Assembly: GCF_039536245.1 (NCBI RefSeq)
Contig: NZ_BAAAYN010000044.1
Location: 320,230-384,229, forward strand
Direction: 5' to 3'
From: Cryptosporangium minutisporangium
Lineage (GTDB): Bacteria; Actinomycetota; Actinomycetes; Mycobacteriales; Cryptosporangiaceae
DNA: 64,000 bases
Part shown: positions 26,344-33,429 of the stretch, piece by piece
Position numbering within the stretch: the first letter of the stretch is position 1
Layout: each line of letters starts with the position of its first letter
Made by a program: the position numbers and the translations under genes
Notes under the pieces: generated by a model
Told to the model about the DNA's origin: nothing
Seen by the model: the letters and a program-made list of their open reading frames with translations, nothing else
Database searches by the model: none

Positions 26344-26700
26344 TCACGTTCCAGGTCGGGCTGGGTCGTGGGATTCCTCGGCGACGAACAGTCGACCGCC
26401 GGCGTCTTCCACGAGGTAGGCCAGCGAGTCGCGGACGTCGGGATGCCAGGACAGATGAGCGACGTCGAGCAGCAGGACCCCCTCGGCACGCCGTTCCCGC
26501 ACGTCGGCCAGTGCCGCGGCGAAACCGGTTCGCTCTCCGCGCTTACCCCGGTTCGCCTTCGGACCGACGGCGTCCGCATAGACGTGTCGCAGCTCCAGCG
26601 CGCGGTGTTCGGCGTAGCGTCGTAGAGCTTCGTGATCCGCGATCGAATTCGGATCGCCCGTGCGAGGCGGTCGTAGGTAGCCGACAACTGTCGTTGCCAT
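26344..26700 (-). CDS. Serine-recombinase-like N-terminal domain protein (B)
   Basis: 118 aa from ATG 26700, preceded by GGAGAGAC. It consists of one domain: TTVVGYLRPPRTGDPNSIAD, then RYAEHRALELRHVYADAVGP, RTGFAAALADVRERRAEGVL, and LDVAHLSWHPDVRDSLAYL. This matches the order of the resolvase N-terminal fold (first strand, Q/D helix, GxxxAL helix, L-D-x-LxR strand), but the active-site Ser is replaced by Pro and the usual Arg residues are missing. It shares VVGYLR and the overall plan with the gene at 25713, 37 bp downstream, so the two are probably an ancient duplication. They are divergent from an HTH/DUF397 pair. Confidence 0.6.
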   Translation of the reverse strand: MATTVVGYLRPPRTGDPNSIADHEALRRYAEHRALELRHVYADAVGPKANRGKRGERTGFAAALADVRERRAEGVLLLDVAHLSWHPDVRDSLAYLVEDAGGRLFVAEESHDPARPGT

Positions 26701-26911
26701 CTGGTCTCTCCGGGTCTCGGGCTGCTGGACAGGCGTCACCGCACGGAAGACAGGGCGGTGACACCTCGGCGGTCCCGGTAGACGCCGTGGGTCACATGCT
26801 GACGACCTCTGTCTCGATAGTGCATCCGCGTCCCCTGCAATGCAACTCCCACTTCGGCGTGGTGCGATTTCGAGGCTGGTGTGGTGGTTCGCGTGGTGCC
26901 ACACTCGCGCC
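26701..26911. promoter_or_regulatory. Divergent promoter region
   Basis: 211 bp between the recombinase-like operon and the HTH gene at 26912. It carries the promoters of both but shows no clear dyad. A longer open frame on the plus strand reaches back to 26840, but its codons are not typical. Confidence 0.4.
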
Positions 26912-27754
26912 GTGTCAGGAAGCCCCACGGTTCGTCGCCGTCGTATCGCCAGAGAGCTGCGCCACCTCCGCGAGAAGGCGGGGATGACGCTCGAACAAGC
27001 CGCCCGTCAGCTCGACATGTCACGCAGCAATCTTTCCCGTATAGAGACCGCTCAGATCGGTATCAAGCCCCGAGATGTCCGGGCCGCACTGGCCCTCTAC
27101 GGCATCACCGGTGAAGATTCCGAATCCCTCATCGAGATTGCCCGCGGCGCCCAACAGCGGGGCTGGTGGCAGAACTACGCCGACGTGCTGCCGTCGTGGT
27201 TCGAGTTCTACGTCGGCCTGGAGGCCGAGGCGGTCAAGATCAGCACCTACGAGGCCGAAGCCGTTCCCGGCCTCTTGCAGACCGAGTCCTACGCCCGTGC
27301 CGCCTTCCGGCTCACCGCCGGGGACGACGACGTCGACCGTAAGGTCGCGGCCCGCCTGCGCCGTCAGGACCTGTTGAGAGGAGATTCTCCGGCGGAATTG
27401 TCCGTCGTCCTGAACGAAGCAGTTTTGTTGCGGGCGTTCGGTGGCGTAACGGTGATGCGTGAGCAGCTTCTGTACATAGTCGAGCTATCAGCGCTACCCA
27501 ACGTAACCGTTCAAGTCTTGCCATTTTCGGTCGGCGGGCACCCCGCGATGACGACACCCTATGTCATCCTTAGTTTCCCGGATCCTGACGACAATTCTGT
27601 CGTCTACCTGGATAACCTCACTGTGGGTATCGCTCTGGAGGAACCGGACCAGGTGGAGGGGTATACCCTCGTGCACCAAAAGCTGTGTGGCATAGCGCTC
27701 AGTCCGGAGCAATCCGTACTCCGGATCCGCGAAGCCGCTGGTGACATGTCGTAG
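26912..27754 (+). CDS. HTH (XRE) regulator with DUF5753-like domain
   Basis: 280 aa from GTG 26912, chosen because it gives the usual short lead to the helix-turn-helix (RRRRIARELRHLREKAGMTL, then LDMSRSNLSRIE). The rest matches the DUF5753-like region of WhiJ/Scr1-type regulators: FYVGLEAEAVKISTYEAEAV, PGLLQTESYARA, ALPNVTVQVLPFSVGGHPAM and YLDNLTVGIALEEPDQVEGY. In Streptomyces these proteins work with a small DUF397 partner in control of development. The partner gene follows at 27780. A second regulator of this type is at 45052. Part of 27360-27560 is less GC-rich than its surroundings. Confidence 0.9.
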   Translation: MSGSPTVRRRRIARELRHLREKAGMTLEQAARQLDMSRSNLSRIETAQIGIKPRDVRAALALYGITGEDSESLIEIARGAQQRGWWQNYADVLPSWFEFYVGLEAEAVKISTYEAEAVPGLLQTESYARAAFRLTAGDDDVDRKVAARLRRQDLLRGDSPAELSVVLNEAVLLRAFGGVTVMREQLLYIVELSALPNVTVQVLPFSVGGHPAMTTPYVILSFPDPDDNSVVYLDNLTVGIALEEPDQVEGYTLVHQKLCGIALSPEQSVLRIREAAGDMS

Positions 27755-27779
27755 TCGTGGCAGGAAAGCTGAGGCAGGT

Positions 27780-27986
27780 ATGGCAAACATCGATCTCACT
27801 TACGCTCCGTGGCGCAAGAGCACTGCGAGCACGGGGAACGGCAACTGTGTCGAGGTTGCTCTGATGGAGTCTGTCGTTGCGGTGCGTGACACGAAGGACC
27901 GGCGTGGACCGGCTCTGGTGCTCCCCGCAGCCGGCTGGCGCTCGTTCATCAACGGCGCCAAGTCCGGCGAGTTCGACCTGAACTGA
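27780..27986 (+). CDS. DUF397 protein
   Basis: 68 aa. A full DUF397 domain: APWRKSTASTGNGNCVEVAL, then SVVAVRDTKDRRGPALVLPA, AGWRSFINGAKSGEFDL. The ATG at 27780 is 25 bp after the HTH stop, with GAGGCAGG as a ribosome site. DUF397 proteins are small acidic partners or antagonists of the WhiJ-type HTH protein encoded next to them. The pair should form one transcription unit. Confidence 0.92.
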   Translation: MANIDLTYAPWRKSTASTGNGNCVEVALMESVVAVRDTKDRRGPALVLPAAGWRSFINGAKSGEFDLN

Positions 27987-28078
27987 AACGCACGACCCAA
28001 CCACCTGGGATCCCCGCACGCGGACCGCGCCCGGCCGTCCAGGCCGCGGCCGGATCCCGCGGCGGGGGTGGTGTCGAA

Positions 28079-28867
28079 CTACGAGGCGGGGCGGATAACC
28101 AGGTCGCGCAGCGCAGCGTCGCTGCCCCAAGCGCTGAATCGCACTGCACCGCATCCGCCGGTCACTGGGACGGCGCCGTCGGTCAGCGGCTGTCCGTCGA
28201 ACCACGCGGCGGCGTGCGTCCCGTCCAGGTCGACGCGGATCGCCGCGTCCTCCGCCGTACTCGCGAGCGCCCCGAGCGTCGTCCCGTCTCCGGCGACCAG
28301 CCGGACCTCTTGGTCGGCGCGGGAGTACTCGATCGAGAGCACGGCCGGGACCGTCGGGTCGGAGCCGGCTCGGATCTGGAGCGCCAGACCCGACGGAGGC
28401 TGCTCGGCGGCCGGGACCGCGTTCGCGGTCTGCGGAGTGCTCCCCGCGCTCTTCTGCCGCGCGTCTGCGCCGAGTGAGACGTCGCCGGTGCGGACGCTGG
28501 CCTCGAGCCGACCGTCGCAGAACTGTGCGTCCGAGAAGTAAGCGCCGCCGGTCGCCGGATCGGCGGTGGGTGCGTGAACGGTCACGCCGCGCTGCGGATC
28601 GCCGCTGACCGTGGCGTCGCCGTACGGCTGCGCGGTCGTCGGCCGCAATGCCGCCGACTCCGGCCGTTCGTCGGAGCGGGGCTTGGTCAGGTCGTGGGCG
28701 CGTAAGCCGACCATCAACGCGAGCAGTAGGACGATCCCCGCGACGATCGCGCCCATGCGTGCCGGTGCGCCGCGCCGGGTGCCGCGGACGCTGAGCGCGA
28801 CGAGTACGCCGATCACGACGATCACCGCCGCCACAGTGACCTGATCGGACCTGCTCAGAGACTCCAC
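28079..28867 (-). CDS. Membrane protein with LamG-like extracytoplasmic domain
   Basis: 262 aa from GTG 28867, which follows GGAGG by 8 bases. Two membrane helices at about residues 10-28 and 38-58 leave a short cytoplasmic loop. The outer part (residues 75-262) is a beta-rich domain: GGAYFSDAQFCDGRLEASVR, GLALQIRAGSDPTVPAVLSI, AAIRVDLDGTHAAAWFDGQP and CGAVRFSAWGSDAALRDLVI. The alternation resembles concanavalin/LamG-type jelly rolls such as DUF1080, with two Cys likely bridged. No function is known. It lies after the MarR gene on the same strand, 55 bp apart. Confidence 0.7.
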   Translation of the reverse strand: MESLSRSDQVTVAAVIVVIGVLVALSVRGTRRGAPARMGAIVAGIVLLLALMVGLRAHDLTKPRSDERPESAALRPTTAQPYGDATVSGDPQRGVTVHAPTADPATGGAYFSDAQFCDGRLEASVRTGDVSLGADARQKSAGSTPQTANAVPAAEQPPSGLALQIRAGSDPTVPAVLSIEYSRADQEVRLVAGDGTTLGALASTAEDAAIRVDLDGTHAAAWFDGQPLTDGAVPVTGGCGAVRFSAWGSDAALRDLVIRPAS

Positions 28868-28922
28868 TGCACCGCCCTCCGGTATGGGGCGTGCATGCCC
28901 GCTCCGGCGGAGGCCTAACACC

Positions 28923-29366
28923 TCACCAGGTGGCCGGCCGGAGAGGGCCGCGTCCGGCGATCCGGCGGAGGTCGGCGACGAGCGCGGCGATCCGGTCCGG
29001 CCCCAGCACGGCTGCCCAGGCGCTGACGGCCTCGGTGGCGGCTGCGTCGGCGGCGCGGGTACAGGCCCACCCCCGGTCGGTCAGCACGATGAGGCGTGCA
29101 CGGGCGTCCGACGGGTGCGGACGCCGTTCGACGTAACCCTTACCGACCAGTTCCTCGACGAGTTGGCTCGCGGCCTGTTTGGTGACGCCCAGGTGCTCGG
29201 CGATATCGGTGACGGTCGCGCCGTCCGGGGCGAGGCGGGCGAAGACGTAGCCGTGTGTGGGGCGGAGGTCGTCGAAGCCGCGCCGGGCCGTACCGCTGTG
29301 GATTTGCCCGACGAGTGTGCTGGCCGCGCTGAGCAGCAGCGTCGAGAGCGCGAGTTCGTCCGCCAT
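28923..29366 (-). CDS. MarR-family transcriptional regulator
   Basis: 147 aa with the MarR winged helix (TVTDIAEHLGVTKQAASQLV, then the wing VERRPHPSDARARLIVLT). The N-terminal dimerisation helix is LALSTLLLSAASTLVGQIHS. It is divergent from the cupin gene at 29440, and the 73-bp gap holds a perfect 9+9 inverted repeat at 29393-29416 that is a strong operator candidate. It most likely represses the cupin gene and itself. Confidence 0.9.
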   Translation of the reverse strand: MADELALSTLLLSAASTLVGQIHSGTARRGFDDLRPTHGYVFARLAPDGATVTDIAEHLGVTKQAASQLVEELVGKGYVERRPHPSDARARLIVLTDRGWACTRAADAAATEAVSAWAAVLGPDRIAALVADLRRIAGRGPLRPATW

Positions 29367-29392
29367 GGAATCACCTTGACACAGAAGTCAGC

Positions 29393-29416
29393 CTGCTTGA
29401 CTATTTGGTCAAGCAG
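29393..29416. promoter_or_regulatory. Perfect inverted repeat, probable MarR operator
   Basis: CTGCTTGAC-N6-GTCAAGCAG, 24 bp. It lies between the divergent MarR gene and the cupin gene, 10 bp before the latter's ribosome site. A shorter variant of the half-site (GTCAGCCTG) occurs just to the left at 29388. Confidence 0.75.
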
Positions 29417-29439
29417 ATTGACTAAAGGAAGGAGTGGCG

Positions 29440-29814
29440 ATGCCCGTTCTGAACGCCGCCTCGGCGGTGACCCACGAGGTGCACGGAAGCCGGTTCACCT
29501 CCTACGTGCGACCGGCGGCCGGAAGTGCCGAACTCTGTGCCTGGCGGCTGGACGTGCCGCCCGGCACCACCGGAGTGCCGCACCGGCCGAGCCGGGAGGA
29601 GGTGCTGGCGATCCTGGGTGGGGCGGCCCGGGTGACCCTCGACGGCGAGGTGCGTACCGCGGTCGCGGGGGACGTCGTGCTGGTCCCCGCCGGCGCGAGT
29701 TTCCAGCTCGACGTCGAGGGTGACGAGCCGCTGCGCGCCTGGGTGACGACGTCGGTCGGCCTCACCGCTCTCCTGGAGGACGGCTCGACGCTGACCCCAC
29801 CCTGGGCGCACTGA
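29440..29814 (+). CDS. Small cupin-domain protein
   Basis: 124 aa from ATG 29440, 6 bases after GGAAGGAG; the GTG at 29434 is too close to that site. A single cupin barrel: LDVPPGTTGVPHRPSREEVL, AILGGAARVTLDGEVRTAVA and GDVVLVPAGASFQLDVEGDE. The first cupin motif has one His (PHRPSREE) instead of HxH, so metal binding may be weak. Divergent from the MarR gene and probably repressed by it. Such proteins often bind or detoxify small molecules; the substrate is unknown. Confidence 0.85.
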   Translation: MPVLNAASAVTHEVHGSRFTSYVRPAAGSAELCAWRLDVPPGTTGVPHRPSREEVLAILGGAARVTLDGEVRTAVAGDVVLVPAGASFQLDVEGDEPLRAWVTTSVGLTALLEDGSTLTPPWAH

Positions 29815-29833
29815 GCACCGCAGGTGCTCAGTG
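29809..29833 (+). terminator. Terminator hairpin overlapping the cupin stop codon
   Basis: CACTGAGCACC-GCA-GGTGCTCAGTG, a perfect 11-bp stem with a 3-base loop. The TGA stop of the cupin gene lies in the left arm. Confidence 0.7.
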
Positions 29834-29849
29834 GTTCTGACCTGGAGCG

Positions 29850-29997
29850 CGCTGAGGGCGGCGCTGGCAGTCGAGCGCGAGGCCGCAGCGAACCACTGAT
29901 TCGCCGTTGTCGGGCGCCGCGCGAGGCAGCATCCGCTGGGCTCGACCTTGCGGTGGTCTCAAGGCCTCGCGCTCGCCTGCCGGCGTTGTTCTCAGCG
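29850..29997. repeat. Long nested inverted repeat
   Basis: A palindrome with arms of about 35 bases around a 78-base centre. The best part is CGAGCGCGAGGCC at 29872-29884 with GGCCTCGCGCTCG at 29963-29975, perfect. Outside it CGCTGGCAG pairs with CTGCCGGCG (one mismatch) and CGCTGAG with CTCAGCG. A further dyad, CAGTGGTTC/GAACCACTG, links 29830-29838 and 29890-29898. It fills the space between the convergent cupin and L,D-transpeptidase-like genes. Confidence 0.55.
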
Positions 29998-30588
29998 TGC
30001 CGCGCTCCGGGTGACGACTAGTTGGCCTCTGTGGTTGCCCCAGGCGGAGCGCCATGCGGCGGCTAGGCGGGCGCGGTCGGCTTGGTCGACCTTGATGCAC
30101 CCGAGCGTCCGGTAATGACGGAACGGCGCGCCAGGGGCGCCGCTCGAGTGGATGAACAAGTCGTTCCGCACCGTCTTCCGATTGCGACAGACGCGGTCGG
30201 ACACCCGCCAGACGTCGCCGCGGACCGCCGGATTACCGGCCCGGTAGTTCGGCCGGAACCAGACCGAGTACCGCCCCACCGGCAGTACCCCCCGGTTCTT
30301 CGCGCACTCGTTCAGGGATCCCAACCCGCTACCCGCTCGGACGGTGACGAACCGGCGCGCCTGGTCGCGGCGCGAGGAGTAGTAGAGCGTCAGCCGGCTG
30401 TTCTGCGGCGCGCGGACGTTGATGACGTAGTGGAAGCGGGGCAGTGTCCGCGCGGAGTGGCGGTCGTAGACGCCGGTGACCTGCGTGCCCGCCACGGCCG
30501 GCGGTGCGGCCAGCCCGAGTGCGACGACGGCGCCGAGGGTGCTGACGGCGCCGGTGGCGACGGCCACGATGCTGCGAATGATTCTCAA
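29992..30588 (-). CDS. Secreted L,D-transpeptidase-like protein
   Basis: 198 aa from TTG 30588, chosen because GAGGAG lies 7 bases upstream and a signal peptide follows at once (IIRSIVAVATGAVSTLGAVV, then PAVAG). The C-terminal half has the plan of YkuD-like enzymes: GVLPVGRYSVWFRPN, then NDLFIHSSGAPGAP and, 14 residues later, TLGCIKV. The catalytic Cys of the usual S/T-H-G-C-I-R motif is present, but the His before Gly is Leu, as in some Tlde1/DUF2778-like relatives that have S-x-G-C. It probably acts on peptidoglycan stems outside the cell. Activity with the variant motif is uncertain. Confidence 0.6.
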   Translation of the reverse strand: MRIIRSIVAVATGAVSTLGAVVALGLAAPPAVAGTQVTGVYDRHSARTLPRFHYVINVRAPQNSRLTLYYSSRRDQARRFVTVRAGSGLGSLNECAKNRGVLPVGRYSVWFRPNYRAGNPAVRGDVWRVSDRVCRNRKTVRNDLFIHSSGAPGAPFRHYRTLGCIKVDQADRARLAAAWRSAWGNHRGQLVVTRSAAR

Positions 30589-30786
30589 CCCGATCTCCTC
30601 TCGACGCGCGCACGGATAGCGCGCGAGAGAACAGGACACACCAGCAGAAAAGCCCCTAGTGGAGCGGGTTGGTGTTTCTAGATTTATCGACTCCGCTCCA
30701 AACGTGGCGGACGGCCCAGGTGCCGATCGAGAGGGCGGACCCGAGTACGTTCAGGCTGACCTGTACTACGCGACTTGGAGTTGGAC

Positions 30787-31212
30787 ATGGCGCTTACCAG
30801 CACCGCGACCGCGCACTGGGAAGGAAGCCTTTTCGAGGGCAAGGGGTCGGTCAACCTCGACTCCTCCCGCGTCGGCTCGTTCGACATCAACTGGAAGGCC
30901 CGCTCGGAAGGGCAGGACTCCACGACCACGCCGGAGGAGTTGCTGGGCGCCGCACACGCGTCCTGCTTCTCGATGGCGCTCTCCAACGGGCTGGCCAAGG
31001 CCGGCACGCCGCCGACCGCGCTGAACACCACGGCTGACGTGACGTTCGTGCCCGGCACCGGCATCACCGGTATCGCGCTGACCGTGCGTGGCGAGGTTCC
31101 CGGCATCTCGGCAGACGACTTCGCGGCCGCCGCGGCTGACGCCAAGGTGAACTGCCCGGTCAGCAAGGCGCTCGCGAGCGTCGAGATCACTCTCGACGCC
31201 GCGCTCGTCTGA
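30787..31212 (+). CDS. OsmC/Ohr-family peroxiredoxin
   Basis: 141 aa from ATG 30787, after TTGGAG with 6-base spacing. OsmC fold with both redox cysteines: LLGAAHASCFSMALSNGLAK and DAKVNCPVSKAL. The N-terminal strand block (TATAHWEGSLFEGKGSVNLD) is standard. The family reduces organic hydroperoxides with thiol cofactors. It stands alone, with a strong terminator at 31227. No regulator (OhrR/SarZ type) is adjacent. Confidence 0.92.
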   Translation: MALTSTATAHWEGSLFEGKGSVNLDSSRVGSFDINWKARSEGQDSTTTPEELLGAAHASCFSMALSNGLAKAGTPPTALNTTADVTFVPGTGITGIALTVRGEVPGISADDFAAAAADAKVNCPVSKALASVEITLDAALV

Positions 31213-31226
31213 GCCTGCGACTGATC

Positions 31227-31256
31227 CGAAGGGCCCCGGGAAACCGGGGCCCTTCG
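31227..31256 (+). terminator. Terminator of the osmC-like gene
   Basis: CGAAGGGCCCCGG-GAAA-CCGGGGCCCTTCG, a perfect 13-bp stem with a GAAA tetraloop, starting 14 bases after the stop codon. Confidence 0.85.
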
Positions 31257-31425
31257 CTGTGTGGGCACTCTCGACGTCGGCGCGGAGGTGTCTGCCGAAA
31301 AGGGCTCGTTTGTGAGACCGGGGCTGCGGATCCGCTCCGAGCCGGAAAACTCGGGTGAACTGGGCGTGAGTACCGGCCGTTATGCGGGTAGCCCTTCGAG
31401 TGCCACCTGGTGAGGGAGGGCAGCC

Positions 31426-31740
31426 ATGGAAAGGCCGCCAACGCGCTTCGACGTCAGCACGACCGAAGGCTGCACCGTCATGCGCGTCTTGGGTGACCTC
31501 GACTCGGACTCGGCGCCCACGCTCCGATCGATGCTGGCCAAAGAGTTCGACGCTGGGCGCGATGTCATCGTCGACTTGGCCGACTGCCCGTTCCTCGACT
31601 CGGTCGGCATCGGTGTGCTGGTCTACGGCTGGAAGGCCGCGGAAACCCAGGGCGCACGCTTCCACCTACGCAACATCGGCCGGTACGCGCAGCGGGTACT
31701 GGACTTGGTCGGGCTGAGCGACCTGATCCCGGTGGCGTGA
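31426..31740 (+). CDS. STAS-domain anti-sigma factor antagonist
   Basis: 104 aa, a single STAS domain (RFDVSTTEGCTVMRVLGDLD, then FLDSVGIGVLVYGWKA). The Ser of the D-S-x-G motif, the phosphorylation switch in SpoIIAA-like proteins, is present. Such proteins bind an RsbW/SpoIIAB-type kinase and free a sigma factor. No anti-sigma kinase or sigma factor is adjacent, so its partner is elsewhere. GAGGGAGGG precedes the ATG. It opens a run of signalling genes on the other strand. Confidence 0.9.
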   Translation: MERPPTRFDVSTTEGCTVMRVLGDLDSDSAPTLRSMLAKEFDAGRDVIVDLADCPFLDSVGIGVLVYGWKAAETQGARFHLRNIGRYAQRVLDLVGLSDLIPVA

Positions 31741-31744
31741 CAGA

Positions 31745-31782
31745 AATCGGCGCCGACCTCCGTCGCAGGGTCGGCGCCGATT
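31745..31782. terminator. Bidirectional terminator
   Basis: AATCGGCGCCGACC pairs perfectly with GGTCGGCGCCGATT (14 bp, 10-base loop) between the convergent STAS and GAF genes, 4 bases after the STAS stop. Runs of A on the left and T on the right suit both directions. Confidence 0.85.
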
Positions 31783-31800
31783 CCGTGGGTGGCCGACGAG

Positions 31801-32349
31801 TCAGCCGTTGGTGAAGAAGGTGGGCGTGAAGTCGGCGGAGTGCCGGCTCGGGTGCTGCTCGAACGCCCGCACGACGTCCTCGGCGGCTTCCCGGAGTTCG
31901 GCGATCTCCATCTCACTGAACACGTGCGGCGCGGTGTCGAGCACGCAGTGGGCGCCCAGCACCTGGCCGGACGGCGCGATCAGCGGCGCACCGGCGTAGG
32001 CGCGGATCCCGTCGAGTTCGACGACCGGGTTCGTGCACTGCATGGGATCGGTGGTGGCGTCCGAGACGATGTACGGCTCGCAGGTCAGCACCGTCTGAGC
32101 GCAGAACGCCCACTCCGCGGGTCCGCCCGGGCCGCCGCGGAGCCAGCCGTCGACGCCGTGGCTGCCAGCGATCAGCATCGCGTTGTCCAGCATCAGCGTG
32201 CTCATCGCCATCGGCAGGTGCAGGTGCGAGGCGGTCCGCATCGCGATCGCGTCCAGCTGCTGTTTGAGGTGCGGGTCGTCGAGTTCGTAGTTCGCCAGTG
32301 CCGCCAGGCGCTGCCGGTCGGCCAGGCGGTGGTGCAGGAGGGTGCTCAT
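31801..32349 (-). CDS. GAF-domain sensor protein
   Basis: 182 aa. The ATG at 32349 overlaps the stop of the upstream gene (ATGA). A GAF domain spans residues 30-160: HLPMAMSTLMLDNAMLIAGS, AEWAFCAQTVLTCEPYIVSD, ELDGIRAYAGAPLIAPSGQV, LGAHCVLDTAPHVFSEMEIA. The FC-x(5)-V motif and the following strand look like GAF proteins that sense redox or small ligands. There is no output domain, so the signal must pass to another protein. It lies in an operon with the hypothetical gene at 32346. Confidence 0.85.
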   Translation of the reverse strand: MSTLLHHRLADRQRLAALANYELDDPHLKQQLDAIAMRTASHLHLPMAMSTLMLDNAMLIAGSHGVDGWLRGGPGGPAEWAFCAQTVLTCEPYIVSDATTDPMQCTNPVVELDGIRAYAGAPLIAPSGQVLGAHCVLDTAPHVFSEMEIAELREAAEDVVRAFEQHPSRHSADFTPTFFTNG

Positions 32350-32657
32350 GCGCTGCTCCCGATCAGTTCCCGGTCGGTGGCGATCGCGTCGAAGGCCGCC
32401 ACCCGGATCTCCAGCGAGCGGCCGCACAGCGCGGTGATCGGATCGCTGGACTTCATGGCCTCGATGACCCGGTCCAGCGCATCGGGGTCGGTCTCACGCC
32501 CGGTGAGACGGGTCTCGCGGAGCAGCTGGTGCCAAATGCGGTCGGTGATCTCGGCGTAGATCTCGGCCAGAGCCTGGTGGGCCTCGTCGAGGTCGGGCCG
32601 GGGCAGGCCGTAGGGCCCGGACGTGGCGCCGGGTGGGGGGTGCGGGAGATCGATCAT
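32346..32657 (-). CDS. Hypothetical protein coupled to the GAF gene
   Basis: 103 aa, mostly helical (ALAEIYAEITDRIWHQLLRE, then PDALDRVIEAMKSSDPITAL). A Pro-rich N-terminus precedes the helices. No known domain is recognised. Its stop overlaps the start of the GAF gene by four bases, so the two are coupled and probably work together. It begins 190 bp from the response regulator at 32850; the gap is ordinary. Confidence 0.65.
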   Translation of the reverse strand: MIDLPHPPPGATSGPYGLPRPDLDEAHQALAEIYAEITDRIWHQLLRETRLTGRETDPDALDRVIEAMKSSDPITALCGRSLEIRVAAFDAIATDRELIGSSA

Positions 32658-32849
32658 GGTCGTCGTCCGTCCTCACGTGCCGCCACGGGAAAACTACGGG
32701 CGGTTACCACGATGATCACCCATTTTGCCCGTTTCGCCAAGATCCAGCCGCCGATCGCCGCGCGCACAGCGTCCATATGGCGTTGTGGCAGTTTCAAGCG
32801 CCGCCAGGCGCGCGCAGTTGAAATTCGTTACGGACCTGGAGCGGGCCGC

Positions 32850-33302
32850 CTACCGGCGACGGCCGGGGAGTTGGGCTGTCTGTCCGTAGAACTGCTCGAT
32901 CTGCACTACGACGTTTTCGAACTCGGCGAAGTCGACCGGCTTGGTGACGTACGCGTTCGCGTGCAGGTCGTAGGAGCGCAGGATGTCTTCGTCCGCGGCC
33001 GACGTGGTCAGCACCACGACCGGGATGCTGGCGAGCGACTCGTCGAGCTTCAGCTCCTCCAGCACTTCCCGCCCGCTCTTGCGCGGCATGTTCAGGTCCA
33101 GCAGTACGAGATGGGGTCGCGGCGCGTCCTCGTAGGTGCCCTCGCGCCGGAGGAACTGCATGGCGACGACGCCGTCCGGCACGACGTGCAGCGTGCTGCC
33201 GATGCCGTGGGTGGCCAGCGCCTCTTCGATGATCATGACGTCGCCCGCGTCGTCGTCGACGATCAATACCTCGAAGGGTGGGGGCGAAGAGTACTCAGTC
33301 AT
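32850..33302 (-). CDS. Single-domain response regulator (CheY/Rcp1 type)
   Basis: 150 aa. A receiver domain and nothing else: acidic triad DDDAGD near residue 16, phosphoacceptor in VLLDLNMP near 69, then LTTSA and VTKPVDF. The added loop between the first strand and the LDLNMP motif (FLRREGTYEDAPRP) is typical of Rcp1-like regulators that pair with phytochrome or PAS-GAF kinases. The kinase gene lies upstream on the same strand at 33430, 127 bp away, and is the likely partner. With no output domain, it should act by protein contact or phosphorelay. Confidence 0.92.
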   Translation of the reverse strand: MTEYSSPPPFEVLIVDDDAGDVMIIEEALATHGIGSTLHVVPDGVVAMQFLRREGTYEDAPRPHLVLLDLNMPRKSGREVLEELKLDESLASIPVVVLTTSAADEDILRSYDLHANAYVTKPVDFAEFENVVVQIEQFYGQTAQLPGRRR

Positions 33303-33429
33303 GTGGGGCCTCCTACCGCGCAGACGGATCAGGGTCCCGCGCGCTTCTGGACGGGAGACTGCCGCTCATCGTACGGGTGTGGCGACGTTCGGCGGTATAG
33401 CGACCGTCCAGGCTGGGTATGGCTGACTG

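Noticed and set aside
27360..27560. Lower GC inside the HTH gene at 26912 as a sign of transfer
   Set aside because: The dip is short and within one conserved domain; too weak for a claim.
28007..28058. GGGATCC/GGATCCC pair after the DUF397 gene
   Set aside because: Only a 7-bp stem in GC-rich sequence with a long loop; not a convincing terminator.
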